From Rhabdaerophilum calidifontis (GTDB lineage Bacteria > Pseudomonadota > Alphaproteobacteria > Rhizobiales > Beijerinckiaceae): a stretch of DNA of 64,000 bases. The stretch covers positions 248,001 to 312,000 of the forward strand of contig NZ_VTRS01000002.1 of the NCBI RefSeq assembly GCF_008641065.1. The letters run 5' to 3'. The notes under the pieces are model-generated. The model was not told the DNA's origin, ran no database searches, and worked only from the letters and a program-made list of their open reading frames with translations. Every line of letters begins with the position of its first letter. Position 1 is the stretch's first letter. The position numbers and the translations under genes are program-made. This document shows positions 21,801-29,336 of the stretch, piece after piece.

Positions 21801-23031
21801 GCGGGGGAACCGCGGTTGAGCCAGCGCGAAGTGTCGATGCCGAGGGCCTATCCCCGCGAGCGCGGGGGAACCGCCCGCCTCCCCCCCTATCGCCTGACCT
21901 AATCAGGCCTATCCCCGCGAGCGCGGGGGAACCTCCGGCAGGCGATGGCTGACGCCAGACCCCGAGGGCCTATCCCCGCGAGCGCGGGGGAACCCTAGCA
22001 ACTTTGAAAAATCCGCTCTGCCTTGCGGGCCTATCCCCGCGAGCGCGGGGGAACCGTCCTGATCGAGAGCGGGGGCGCGTCGTGAAGGGGCCTATCCCCG
22101 CGAGCGCGGGGGAACCGTCCTGATCGAGAGCGGGGGCGCGTCGTGAAGGGGCCTATCCCCGCGAGCGCGGGGGAACCCTTCGAGGACGTAACCCCGTTGC
22201 TGATGTGGCGGGCCTATCCCCGCGAGCGCGGGGGAACCCCTTCCAAGGGGTGGTTAGGTCGAAATGGGAGAGGCCTATCCCCGCGAGCGCGGGGGAACCT
22301 CGGAAGGGCTTATGGGAGGCTTTCACGGGGCAGGCCTATCCCCGCGAGCGCGGGGGAACCCTCCTCCTATCCCTGTTCCCGCAGAACACGCCGGGCCTAT
22401 CCCCGCGAGCGCGGGGGAACCTTATGATGGCCACGTTGCCGGCACCTTCGTTCGGGCCTATCCCCGCGAGCGCGGGGGAACCCTGCCACAAGCAAGGGAA
22501 ATAGAGTCGGCTTCGGGCCTATCCCCGCGAGCGCGGGGGAACCACGGTGATCATCGAGAGCCTCCGATCTCATGGGGGCCTATCCCCGCGAGCGCGGGGG
22601 AACCTACACGTCGCTAGGCTTATCGCCGGGGATCAGAGGCCTATCCCCGCGAGCGCGGGGGAACCGTTGCAAGAGCCAAGCTGTCCGGAAAGACCGAGGG
22701 CCTATCCCCGCGAGCGCGGGGGAACCTCGTGTTCGACACGTCATCCACCTTCGAAGTGGGGCCTATCCCCGCGAGCGCGGGGGAACCGCCATCAAGGCCG
22801 AGGTTTATATCGGCGGGTCGGGCCTATCCCCGCGAGCGCGGGGGAACCTATATCCCCCGCCGCATCTATATTCGCGAGGGGGGCCTATCCCCGCGAGCGC
22901 GGGGGAACCCGTCTGCCCGGTGCGCCGGAGGGGTCCAGATGGGGCCTATCCCCGCGAGCGCGGGGGAACCGCGATCCTCGCGCATAACCGACAGGGCGAG
23001 AGAGGCCTATCCCCGCGAGCGCGGGGGAACC
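12868..23031 (-). CRISPR. Type I-E CRISPR array, 167 repeats and 166 spacers
   Basis: I followed the repeat start through the whole region: 167 copies of a 28-nt repeat with a 61-nt period. On the minus strand it reads GGTTCCCCCGCGC... and ends CGCGGGGATAGGCC, which corresponds to the E. coli I-E repeat in crRNA sense. The hairpin is CCCCGC/GCGGGG and the predicted 5' handle begins ATAGGCC. Spacers are 33 nt except five: 43 nt (16007 and 19434), 34 nt (17420), 24 nt (20542) and 31 nt (21509). I saw no mutated repeat, even at the leader-distal (12868) end. The cas2-proximal end is the young end. Several spacers are duplicated. Confidence 0.99.
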
Positions 23032-23093
23032 TCTTTGAGCTAAGTAGCTGAATAAATTCACAATGTCAAACAGCGGGCAACCGCAGAGGATTG
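23032..23093 (-). promoter_or_regulatory. CRISPR leader with array promoter
   Basis: 62-bp AT-rich gap between cas2 and the first (leader-proximal) repeat. On the minus strand a perfect -35 TTGACA (23069-23064) is followed after exactly 17 nt by TACTTA (23046-23041). Transcription would start near 23034, just ahead of the first repeat, and read through the array. The leader is short compared with E. coli and partly abuts the cas2 stop. Confidence 0.7.
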
Positions 23094-23423
23094 TCAACCG
23101 GTTGTCTGAAGGGTGTCTTTCGGTGTTCGAATGCGACGCCGAACCAGCAGCATGGCATCGTGCGAGACAATGTCCTTGGGGGGCTCCCCCAAGGCCGCGA
23201 GCCCCAGTCCGCCATGGGCCGCGCTTTCCGCCCATGTCATGACCACCGAACCTCTGTTGAGCTGTGCATGCCAGTCGCTCAACACCTCCCACACGCGTTT
23301 GCGCACCGCTGGGCTCATGCGGGGATGTGCATAAACCCCTGCCGAAAGTTCAAGCATGACGGAGCCGATGAAGCCGCGATAGCGCGCTTCGACATCGCGG
23401 GTGATGATCACAACCATCGGCAT
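23094..23423 (-). CDS. cas2: CRISPR-associated Cas2, type I-E
   Basis: 109-aa Cas2 of the I-E (CT1978) subfamily, which forms the Cas1-Cas2 integrase complex that adds new spacers. It starts MPMVVIITRDVEARYRGFI and contains LELSAGVYAHPRMS and GSVVMTWAESAAHGGLGL, the pattern of E. coli Cas2 (MSMLVVVTENVPPRLRG... RAGVYVG...NVVMAW). Its ATG overlaps the cas1 stop by one base (TGATG), so it is coupled to cas1. It is the last gene of the operon and lies next to the leader. Confidence 0.97.
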   Translation of the reverse strand: MPMVVIITRDVEARYRGFIGSVMLELSAGVYAHPRMSPAVRKRVWEVLSDWHAQLNRGSVVMTWAESAAHGGLGLAALGEPPKDIVSHDAMLLVRRRIRTPKDTLQTTG

Positions 23424-24304
23424 CAGGGCATCTCTGGCGCCGGGTTCGCGGGACCGATTAACGCCTTGATCCGGTCAATCATGGACGAGATGACGTCGCG
23501 CTGGCGGAACATGCGCGCGGCGCGCCGCCGCGTCAGCCGTTCCACCGGCTCCATTCCCTCGGCCGCCTCCTTCGCCGCCCCGAAGGCGATGTCCAGCGTG
23601 ATGTCATGCCGGTAAAGATCGGCGATATCGAGCACGAAGGGGTGACCGGAATCCTCGTGAATGAACCCAAGCTGTGGTATGGCTCCCACGCTTGTCACTG
23701 CAACCGCGGCGGCTGCTCGCATCGCACTGGCGGCATGGTTCAGGGCTTGATTGGGCAGATCGCCGGCATTCGGATTGTCGCGGTCGTAGTTGCGCCCCTT
23801 CCAGATTATGCCGTGACGCTCGGCCGCAATCTGATAGCTGCGCTTGATGCGCGCGCCTTCCTGCCCACGCAGGACCTCGATATCTCGCGTGCGGACGATC
23901 TCACCGAAGCGGATGGCGAACATTGCGCGCGCCACATCCATCCGGGTTTTGGGGTCGGCCCACAGCCGTACCTGTTCACGCGCAAGGGTGGAGGTATCTG
24001 GCATCAGGGGAGGCGCGGTATAAAACCGAACGGCGCCTTCGCCGATTGCCGCAAGTGCGCAGCCATGCCGGGCCAGAAGGCGCAGCGCATCATGCGTGAC
24101 GCTCGAGCCGGGTCCAAGCAGCACGATGGAAAGGGATTGGTGCGGAACCTGATAATCACCGGCAGCCAGTTCTCCCCCGCCGGCCGTCACAAAGCGCAGG
24201 CAGCCATCCTCGACCTCGAGCCGCCCGCGATCGAGCCAGACCAGCCCGTGCCGGTCTGTGTGCGGAATTCGCGCCTTTTCGAGTCCCAGCCGGCCCAAGA
24301 GCAT
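23423..24304 (-). CDS. cas1: CRISPR-associated endonuclease/integrase Cas1, type I-E
   Basis: 293-aa Cas1, the catalytic subunit of spacer integration. The metal-binding residues appear intact: Glu in VLRGQEGARIKRSY, His in LGFIHEDSGHPFVLD and Asp in LDIADLYR. The N-terminal beta domain holds GSSVTHDALRLLARHGC. The C-terminal tail is basic (RLTRRRAARMFRQRD). It lies 12 nt after cas6e and overlaps cas2, as in standard I-E operons. Intact Cas1 and Cas2 are consistent with an array that has kept growing. Confidence 0.98.
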   Translation of the reverse strand: MLLGRLGLEKARIPHTDRHGLVWLDRGRLEVEDGCLRFVTAGGGELAAGDYQVPHQSLSIVLLGPGSSVTHDALRLLARHGCALAAIGEGAVRFYTAPPLMPDTSTLAREQVRLWADPKTRMDVARAMFAIRFGEIVRTRDIEVLRGQEGARIKRSYQIAAERHGIIWKGRNYDRDNPNAGDLPNQALNHAASAMRAAAAVAVTSVGAIPQLGFIHEDSGHPFVLDIADLYRHDITLDIAFGAAKEAAEGMEPVERLTRRRAARMFRQRDVISSMIDRIKALIGPANPAPEMP

Positions 24305-24316
24305 GGTTTACCTCGC

Positions 24317-25096
24317 CTATCGGGGTTCGGGGCGCAAAAGCATCATGCCGTATCCATAAGCCGTGTGCCGCCCGGCCCCTCGGGCGAGCAATCGGGCAAA
24401 CAGGTCTGGGTTCTCGATCACGAGCGCGCCATGCAAGATGGCGTCCGGCCCTTCGATCCGCTGGCCCCCTCGCAGGACGATGCTGCGTTCGTGGCTGACG
24501 AGGCGCGTGCCGGCGTCATCGACCGTCGCGGCTCCCGCAAGGCGCTCGCGGAACCAGTCGCGATAGATCTCCTCTCGCGATGGGCCTCCGGTCTCGGGCA
24601 GCCCCCTCGGGTTGGCGCGCAATCGCGCGACGAGGAAGGCATCGACCTCCGAGCCCGCCTTCAACGGCGTGGCCGGCTTGGTGGTCTTGATGCGCGCCGT
24701 CTCTCGGCTCCAGCCCTGAAGGTCGTTATTCAGCCGGCGGACGGGGCGGAGACGGACATCGAAGGCGAGGCGACGGCCAGGCGTCCATGTTTCCGGCATG
24801 GCTTTCGTGGCGAGACCAGCCATGTCGAAGATGCGCGCGCTCTCCGGCAATCCGGTCTCGGCGGCGGTTTGGCGCAGCGCCTGCTGGGACGCCGATGTGT
24901 AGCTGTAGAGATGCGCCAAACACGCACCGCCGCGCCCCGGCATCAGCCGGAAGGGCTGGGCAACACCCTTGCCGAAGGTCTCGCAGAGAAGGTGATGCAG
25001 CGCCCGGCCTTCGTCGGCCTCCAGCCCGCAGCTGGCGCTCCAACGGCGCAGTTCCCGAAGATCCACAGGAAGGCTCAACATGTGCAACAGGGTCAT
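24317..25096 (-). CDS. cas6e: Cas6e (Cse3/CasE) pre-crRNA endoribonuclease
   Basis: 259-aa RAMP nuclease that cuts the repeat hairpin and stays bound to the crRNA 3' end. The start MTLLHMLSLPVDLRELRRW is typical. His34/His35 in EGRALHHLLCETFG occupies the place of the catalytic His26 of known Cas6e. The C-terminal glycine-rich loop GAGRHTAYGYGMMLLRP is diagnostic. It overlaps cas5e by 4 nt. Confidence 0.96.
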   Translation of the reverse strand: MTLLHMLSLPVDLRELRRWSASCGLEADEGRALHHLLCETFGKGVAQPFRLMPGRGGACLAHLYSYTSASQQALRQTAAETGLPESARIFDMAGLATKAMPETWTPGRRLAFDVRLRPVRRLNNDLQGWSRETARIKTTKPATPLKAGSEVDAFLVARLRANPRGLPETGGPSREEIYRDWFRERLAGAATVDDAGTRLVSHERSIVLRGGQRIEGPDAILHGALVIENPDLFARLLARGAGRHTAYGYGMMLLRPEPR

Positions 25097-25866
25097 GCAG
25101 CCTCCGAGCCGGTTTCGATGCGCCCCTCGACGATTTGCCGGACGCCCCCGTGTAGACCCGTGCGCCAGTTGCGCAGATCGGGAAGATCAACGATGCGGTC
25201 TGCCATGCGCCCTGCCTCTGGCCCTTCACCGCGAGGCCAGATGGCGCGTTGCTCCGATGCGGCCGGCACCCGCCGCAAGGCCTCGTAGGCCGAAGGCGCG
25301 GTCACGAAATCCAGTGACGAATCGTTGTGCCGGATGCCCACGACACGACCGGCGGGCAGACAGGGCTTGCGGCCGATGAAAAGCGGTCGGTGCGGATGAT
25401 CCAGCGCATGTGCCAGAGCATCGAGATCGGGGGATGTGCGGTCGTCCGGCTTTTCAGGCGGCGCGAGCCGCAACACAACCGTCACGCTTGCATCCATGTG
25501 ATAGTCGCGTTTGCGACGGTGCGGTGCATCGTAGCTGGCTCCGGCGCGCTCTTCCGCCACGCCCCATGTTGTCCAGCCGCGATCGTTTTTCTCCAGTTTG
25601 GCATTCTGGCTGTCGGTCAGGATACCGACCATCGGCTCGCGCTCGCGGCGTGCAGCGAAGATCAACCGGTCCTGTAGGGATTGATGGGCCATCCAGTCGG
25701 ACCGGCGATAGCCCAGCGCATTGGCAAACAGACCCGTCAGCATCGACGCGGCCGGAAAGTCGCGGGTCAAGCCGACATGATCGATCGTGACTCCGCCAAA
25801 GGCAAGCAGCGGCCCTTCGAGAGACAGGATGAGCCAACGATGTTCGGGCTGGCGAGGCTCAGTCAC
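25093..25866 (-). CDS. cas5e: Cas5e (CasD) Cascade subunit
   Basis: 257-aa RAMP subunit that caps the crRNA 5' handle in Cascade. The N-terminal strand LILSLEGPLLAFGGVTIDHVG followed by RDFPAASMLTGLFANALGYRR matches Cas5e. The C-terminal half includes the PLFIGRKPCLPAGRVVG segment found in I-E Cas5. Overlaps with cas7e (8 nt) and cas6e (4 nt) indicate a tightly packed operon. Confidence 0.95.
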   Translation of the reverse strand: MTEPRQPEHRWLILSLEGPLLAFGGVTIDHVGLTRDFPAASMLTGLFANALGYRRSDWMAHQSLQDRLIFAARREREPMVGILTDSQNAKLEKNDRGWTTWGVAEERAGASYDAPHRRKRDYHMDASVTVVLRLAPPEKPDDRTSPDLDALAHALDHPHRPLFIGRKPCLPAGRVVGIRHNDSSLDFVTAPSAYEALRRVPAASEQRAIWPRGEGPEAGRMADRIVDLPDLRNWRTGLHGGVRQIVEGRIETGSEAA

Positions 25867-26986
25867 GGGGTGCCTCGCGCACGCGTGCCGCGGCCCATTG
25901 AGCCAGCTCGCCGAGCGATTTCCGCTCGATACCCTGCAATTCCCCGATCAGCGAAAGATGGGCGCGGGCCTCGCCGGTAGCATAGGCCTCGTCGAAGCGT
26001 GCGAGCTGACTGGCTAATGCCGCCACCGCTCTTTCGGCATCGTGAGGGATGGCTTTCCGGAACGCGGTCGCCAGCGAGCGTGGCTGGCGGTCGCCGGCTT
26101 CGATGAGCATCAGGTCGGCACGACCGAAAGGCGCTGTGGAGCCGAGTTTGGCGCCCGGTGAGATTTCGGCGATCAGATGCGTGAGGTTGTGGACAACGCG
26201 GCTGGCAAGATCTGCGTCGCCGCCGCAATTGCCGATCAGCCCTGGCATGTCCACCACCACATAGCCATAGAAAAGGCCGCAGGTGAGTTCGGTCTCCTGG
26301 ATCGTGTCCGCGCCGCTGTCATCGTCGTCGCGCTTGAGGTCGTCGACCGCCGTGAAGTAATCGCCCTCCGTTTCCGCGCGATGCACGGTGAAGGCATGGG
26401 CTACATAGACCGGTGCCTCGATATTGGCTTCGGGGTCCGAGGTTACCATACGGCCGAACAGCGCCGCGACGAGGCCGGCCGGCATGGCGGTATTATCGGC
26501 CATCGTCTTAAAGTTCTTGTCTTTTGCCCAGTCCGCGACCGCCTTCTCTGCCGTCGTGGCATCTGAAGATGCGGCCGCAATCTCCTTGGCGCGTGTTGCG
26601 AGCCAAGCCAGTTCGGGTTCACCGAGCAGCAGCGTCTGGCGGCTCTTCTTGCCTTTGTCGGCCTTGTCCCCATAGACGAGTTTCTGGAAGGCCGGTTCCA
26701 GTGTATTCACAACGTCATCCGGATACTTGCCGCGCAAGGGCGCGATCACCTTTTCGGTGACGAGTTCCCGCGACCGGAAGCTGTCGACGTAACCTGCGAG
26801 CCTTTGCAAAGCATGAGGGTCGCTCTTGGCCATCCGCCAATGGCGCTTCAGGCATTGCGAGGAGATCCGCGTCCGGCTGGTGTCGCCGTAGAGAAGGCGT
26901 TTGGCCTGCCCCGTATCGTCGCGGTTCAGCAGCGCCGCAGTGTAGGAATGCAGCGTGTGGATTTGCAGGAAGCGTGGCGCGGTCAT
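25859..26986 (-). CDS. cas7e: Cas7e (Cse4/CasC) Cascade backbone subunit
   Basis: 375-aa backbone protein, present in several copies along the crRNA. It begins FLQIHTLHSYTAALLNRDDTGQAKRLLYGD and continues TRISSQCLKRHWR, the hallmark of CasC. The middle contains MADNTAMPAGLVAALFGRMVTSDPEANIEAPVYVAHAF... type sequence, and GAKLGSTAPFGRADLML lies near the C-terminus. It overlaps cse2 by 4 nt and cas5e by 8 nt. Length is normal. Confidence 0.97.
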   Translation of the reverse strand: MTAPRFLQIHTLHSYTAALLNRDDTGQAKRLLYGDTSRTRISSQCLKRHWRMAKSDPHALQRLAGYVDSFRSRELVTEKVIAPLRGKYPDDVVNTLEPAFQKLVYGDKADKGKKSRQTLLLGEPELAWLATRAKEIAAASSDATTAEKAVADWAKDKNFKTMADNTAMPAGLVAALFGRMVTSDPEANIEAPVYVAHAFTVHRAETEGDYFTAVDDLKRDDDDSGADTIQETELTCGLFYGYVVVDMPGLIGNCGGDADLASRVVHNLTHLIAEISPGAKLGSTAPFGRADLMLIEAGDRQPRSLATAFRKAIPHDAERAVAALASQLARFDEAYATGEARAHLSLIGELQGIERKSLGELAQWAAARVREAPRD

Positions 26987-27498
26987 GCAGCCTGGTCCTT
27001 CTTCTCGGAGTGTTTTTTGAGTTCAGCGAAATAGAAATGGGCGAGACGGCGCTCGTGCTCGACATCGTCCACCCAAAGGAGATTGGCGAGATCGAGGCAG
27101 TTCACGCCGTCATGCCTTTTGGCGGCGAGCCAGCGCACCATGCTCTCCAGCGCATCCGGCCGCGCCTCGAAGGGCGTCGCCAGGAAGCGCAGCAGCCGCG
27201 CTTCCGGATACTTCGCCGCGGCCAGCGCCCGGCCGAAGGGAATCTCCGCATCATGCAGCCGCTTGGCCCCCGGCGCTCCCTTGGGCGTGAGCAACGCGAG
27301 CAGCACGACGAAGCGCAGGCCCGCGCTGTCGGCCCTCAATTCGTTGTCCAGCACCAGTTTCCAGAATTCCGCCGTGCCGGGGCCGTCGGGTCGCATGCGC
27401 CTGAGCCGGGCAAGGGGGCCGGGCTCGAGTTGCGCTATCGCGCGGGCAAGCTTGCAGATCCTGTCGCTCAGTTTGGATGTGTCGGCTTCAGGCGGCAT
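26983..27498 (-). CDS. cse2: Cse2 (CasB/Cas11e) Cascade small subunit
   Basis: 171-aa helical small subunit; two copies form the inner belly of Cascade and stabilise the displaced DNA strand. Characteristic features are the RRMRPDGPGTAEFWKLVL motif near residue 55 and GVNCLDLANLLWVDDVE towards the end. It overlaps the end of cse1 by 11 nt and the cas7e start by 4 nt. Confidence 0.94.
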   Translation of the reverse strand: MPPEADTSKLSDRICKLARAIAQLEPGPLARLRRMRPDGPGTAEFWKLVLDNELRADSAGLRFVVLLALLTPKGAPGAKRLHDAEIPFGRALAAAKYPEARLLRFLATPFEARPDALESMVRWLAAKRHDGVNCLDLANLLWVDDVEHERRLAHFYFAELKKHSEKKDQAA

Positions 27499-29050
27499 CG
27501 GCGTCGTTCCTCTCGTCGATCAGATCGCTGCGGAAACGATCCATGACCATTCCGACCAAGGCGGCGCGGGCAGCGGCCTCGGCCTTCGGACGCCTTAGCG
27601 ATCCGCAAGGCACTGTGGGGAGGGCGGCCTCGAAGACGGCCTGGCTATGTTCCCACAAGCGGCGGCGAAACGCTTTCCGCGCGGCGGCGCGGGCAGCATC
27701 ATCTGTCGCGCCGTGACGTTGCCAAAGATGCTCGAAGAAGATGGTGTCAGCGAAATGGTCGAGCGCGTCGCGCGGGATCCGAGCGTGAGCATAAGATTCG
27801 CGCTTGATGTGTTGCGCATCGCCGCCGGCGATCGCCAGCACTAGGGCATAGCCGAGTGCTTTGTCGAAGGCGTTGATTTCCTCGATCTGTTCCGTTGCCA
27901 CGGCATGCAGCGTCTGCCGCTCATCGGCCGATGCCAGGATCTTGCTGGCGCCGCGCGGCAGGGGAATGAACCGGCTGCGGAATCCGCCGGTTTTCGAATT
28001 GCCGCGCGCCAGCGCCTGCATGACGATCGTCTGGGGGGTATCCTCGGTCTCGCCGCGAACCGGTCTTGCAAGCAGTGGCAATTCCCACTCGCCGGAGAAC
28101 AGCAGTTTGACAGCCTGCTTAAAGTCGAAATCTCCCTCGTCGCCGAGTGTGAAGCTTTTTGCCTCCGTCTTGTGGATCGGCGCCCAGGGATCGCCGATAT
28201 TGCCCTTGAACTGCTTGGCATCGATCCGCGTTGCCTCGGATGTGCCCTTGTTTGCGCGGATTTCGCCTTGGCGCTCCTTCAGGCGAACACGACGGCAGAC
28301 CTCAATGAACCACGGGTCGAGGTCCGAAATCCGCAACTGCGAACCCTCGGGCCAGGCGGCCAGCCAGATCAGGCCAAGGCCGTCCTTTTCGGAAAAATTG
28401 TGATTTTCTCTCGCCTTGGGCGAGGACAAAAGCACACCAACATCACGCTGGAACCACGATCCGGGTCTAGGCGCCAGTTCGAGAAACGCAGGAGAGGGAG
28501 CCAGCGCAATCATCGGCCGCGACGACGAACCGCCATTCATCCGCGCGATACCCTGATTGCCCTTGCCGCAATAGCCTTCGCCGGTCTGAAGGCTCATCAG
28601 CGCGAAGATCCAGTCCTGGGCTTCGCCTCGCCGCGCAATGCTCTGTTTAAGATCATGGTTGCGAGAGGTGATCAGCAGATCGAGCGCGTCCGGTGTCGGG
28701 ACCTCATTCTTCAGTTCGATGCCTTCCGGTACCGGAGGCTGCATGAAGGCCGGTTTCGATTCATCCGCCACCACCAGTCGCCAGGGCTCGTCGTTGGGAA
28801 ATCCGGATGTCAGGCCGCGCAACAGAGCCAGCCAGCTGGGCTCATCGGCGGGAATGTCGCACCGTCCGGCACCATGCAGCGCCAGCGCGGCCAGCTGCAC
28901 GCAGAACATGTGCCAGAACATCGCCTGATGCGGGCGTAGCGCGGGGAAGCTGTCGATCTCGTCGCGCGCTAGTGCGGCCAGAATGCCGGGCAGGGTCAAC
29001 CGCCCTAGCGGGCGGGTGCTGATGAGGGACTGGGTGAGCAGGTTAAACAT
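27488..29050 (-). CDS. cse1: Cse1 (CasA/Cas8e) Cascade large subunit
   Basis: 520-aa large subunit that recognises the PAM and recruits Cas3. The ATG at 29050 gives MFNLLTQSLISTRPLGR, matching the family start. A GTG at 29059 would add three residues. Typical pieces are FPALRPHQAMFWHMFCVQLAALALHG and LMSLQTGEGYCGKGNQGIARMNGGSSSRPM. It is the first gene of the seven-gene cas operon. The 286-nt region upstream separates it from cas3 and carries a degenerate mini-CRISPR and a small ORF that ends just inside cse1 (stop at 29045-29043). Confidence 0.96.
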   Translation of the reverse strand: MFNLLTQSLISTRPLGRLTLPGILAALARDEIDSFPALRPHQAMFWHMFCVQLAALALHGAGRCDIPADEPSWLALLRGLTSGFPNDEPWRLVVADESKPAFMQPPVPEGIELKNEVPTPDALDLLITSRNHDLKQSIARRGEAQDWIFALMSLQTGEGYCGKGNQGIARMNGGSSSRPMIALAPSPAFLELAPRPGSWFQRDVGVLLSSPKARENHNFSEKDGLGLIWLAAWPEGSQLRISDLDPWFIEVCRRVRLKERQGEIRANKGTSEATRIDAKQFKGNIGDPWAPIHKTEAKSFTLGDEGDFDFKQAVKLLFSGEWELPLLARPVRGETEDTPQTIVMQALARGNSKTGGFRSRFIPLPRGASKILASADERQTLHAVATEQIEEINAFDKALGYALVLAIAGGDAQHIKRESYAHARIPRDALDHFADTIFFEHLWQRHGATDDAARAAARKAFRRRLWEHSQAVFEAALPTVPCGSLRRPKAEAAARAALVGMVMDRFRSDLIDERNDADAA

Positions 29051-29270
29051 CCTGCCCACCCAGCAACTTCATCTTTCCCCGCGAGAGCGGGGGAACAGCA
29101 TGCGTGGGTGACACATGGGGGCTATCCCCAAGCTTGTGTGTTTGGGGTGCAGTCAACCAATCACCGGATGCAGCGATTTCGCAGCGTGCCACACATTGAA
29201 TGTGGGCGATACCTGAGCCCAACCGGAGGGCTGCGCGAACGATCGACAGAAACTTAAAATAGGCTTTCAT
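29043..29270 (-). CDS. Small ORF with strong ribosome-binding site in the cas3-cse1 gap (candidate CreT)
   Basis: 75-codon frame starting ATG 29270 with GGAGG 7 nt upstream, the best Shine-Dalgarno in the region. The N-terminus MKAYFKFLSIVRAALRLG is basic and amphipathic, followed by two cysteines (QCVARCEIAA). The rest reads through the degenerate mini-CRISPR and ends overlapping the cse1 start (gATGtttaa). I do not recognise the product. It could be a toxin peptide kept silent by the adjacent crRNA-like element, an RNA toxin needing only the SD and first codons, or a translational-coupling leader for cse1. The C-terminal half is constrained by repeat-derived sequence, so the true product may be shorter. 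Confidence 0.45.
   Translation of the reverse strand: MKAYFKFLSIVRAALRLGSGIAHIQCVARCEIAASGDWLTAPQTHKLGDSPHVSPTHAVPPLSRGKMKLLGGQDV
29070..29150 (-). ncRNA. Degenerate mini-CRISPR / crRNA-like element (candidate CreA or CreR)
   Basis: On the minus strand the order is psi-repeat 1 (29150-29119), a 29th base, a 20-nt spacer-like sequence CATGTGTCACCCACGCATGC (29117-29098), and psi-repeat 2 (29097-29070). Psi-repeat 2 matches the array repeat at 22 of 28 positions and keeps the CCCCGC/GCGGGG stem, with loop TCTC instead of GCTC. Psi-repeat 1 has lost its 5' half but keeps a 6-bp stem CCCCAA/TTGGGG and a 5'-handle ATAGCCC (array: ATAGGCC). Cas6e cutting at both stems would give a crRNA-like RNA with a shortened guide. 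A -35-like TTGACT (29155-29150) precedes it. Known CreA/CreR guides have this form; the function here is inferred. Confidence 0.7.
29192..29204. repeat. 13-bp inverted repeat, possible operator
   Basis: CACATT-G-AATGTG, a perfect 6-bp palindrome with a 1-nt centre, located inside the small ORF upstream of the mini-CRISPR. Size and shape fit an HTH-dimer operator, but it may be chance. Confidence 0.3.
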
Positions 29271-29336
29271 ATGCAAACCTCCATATGATCTTCCCAAGAA
29301 ATGGGCGTGGGTTCGCGTAGATTTCAAAATAAAAAA

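Noticed and set aside
12924-23051. Dozens of plus-strand open frames across the array encoding repeated YPRERGGT / GLSPRARGN / PIPASAGEP peptides
   Set aside because: They are translations of the CRISPR repeats and spacers in three frames, kept open because the repeat has no stop and the unit is near 61 nt. They have no ribosome-binding sites and no homology to repeat proteins.
29070-29097. Psi-repeat 2 as the first repeat of a unit whose spacer runs into cse1
   Set aside because: There is no second repeat downstream, its handle (AAAGATGA) is poorly conserved, and the sequence behind it is cse1 coding DNA. Its hairpin fits better as the 3' end of the mini-CRISPR unit.
29300-29330. An 8-base match (ACCCACGC) between the guide's middle and the sequence upstream of the small ORF
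   Set aside because: Aligned this way the guide's seed (positions 2-8) is entirely mismatched, so Cascade could not start pairing. The seed match at 29342 with AAT PAM is far better.
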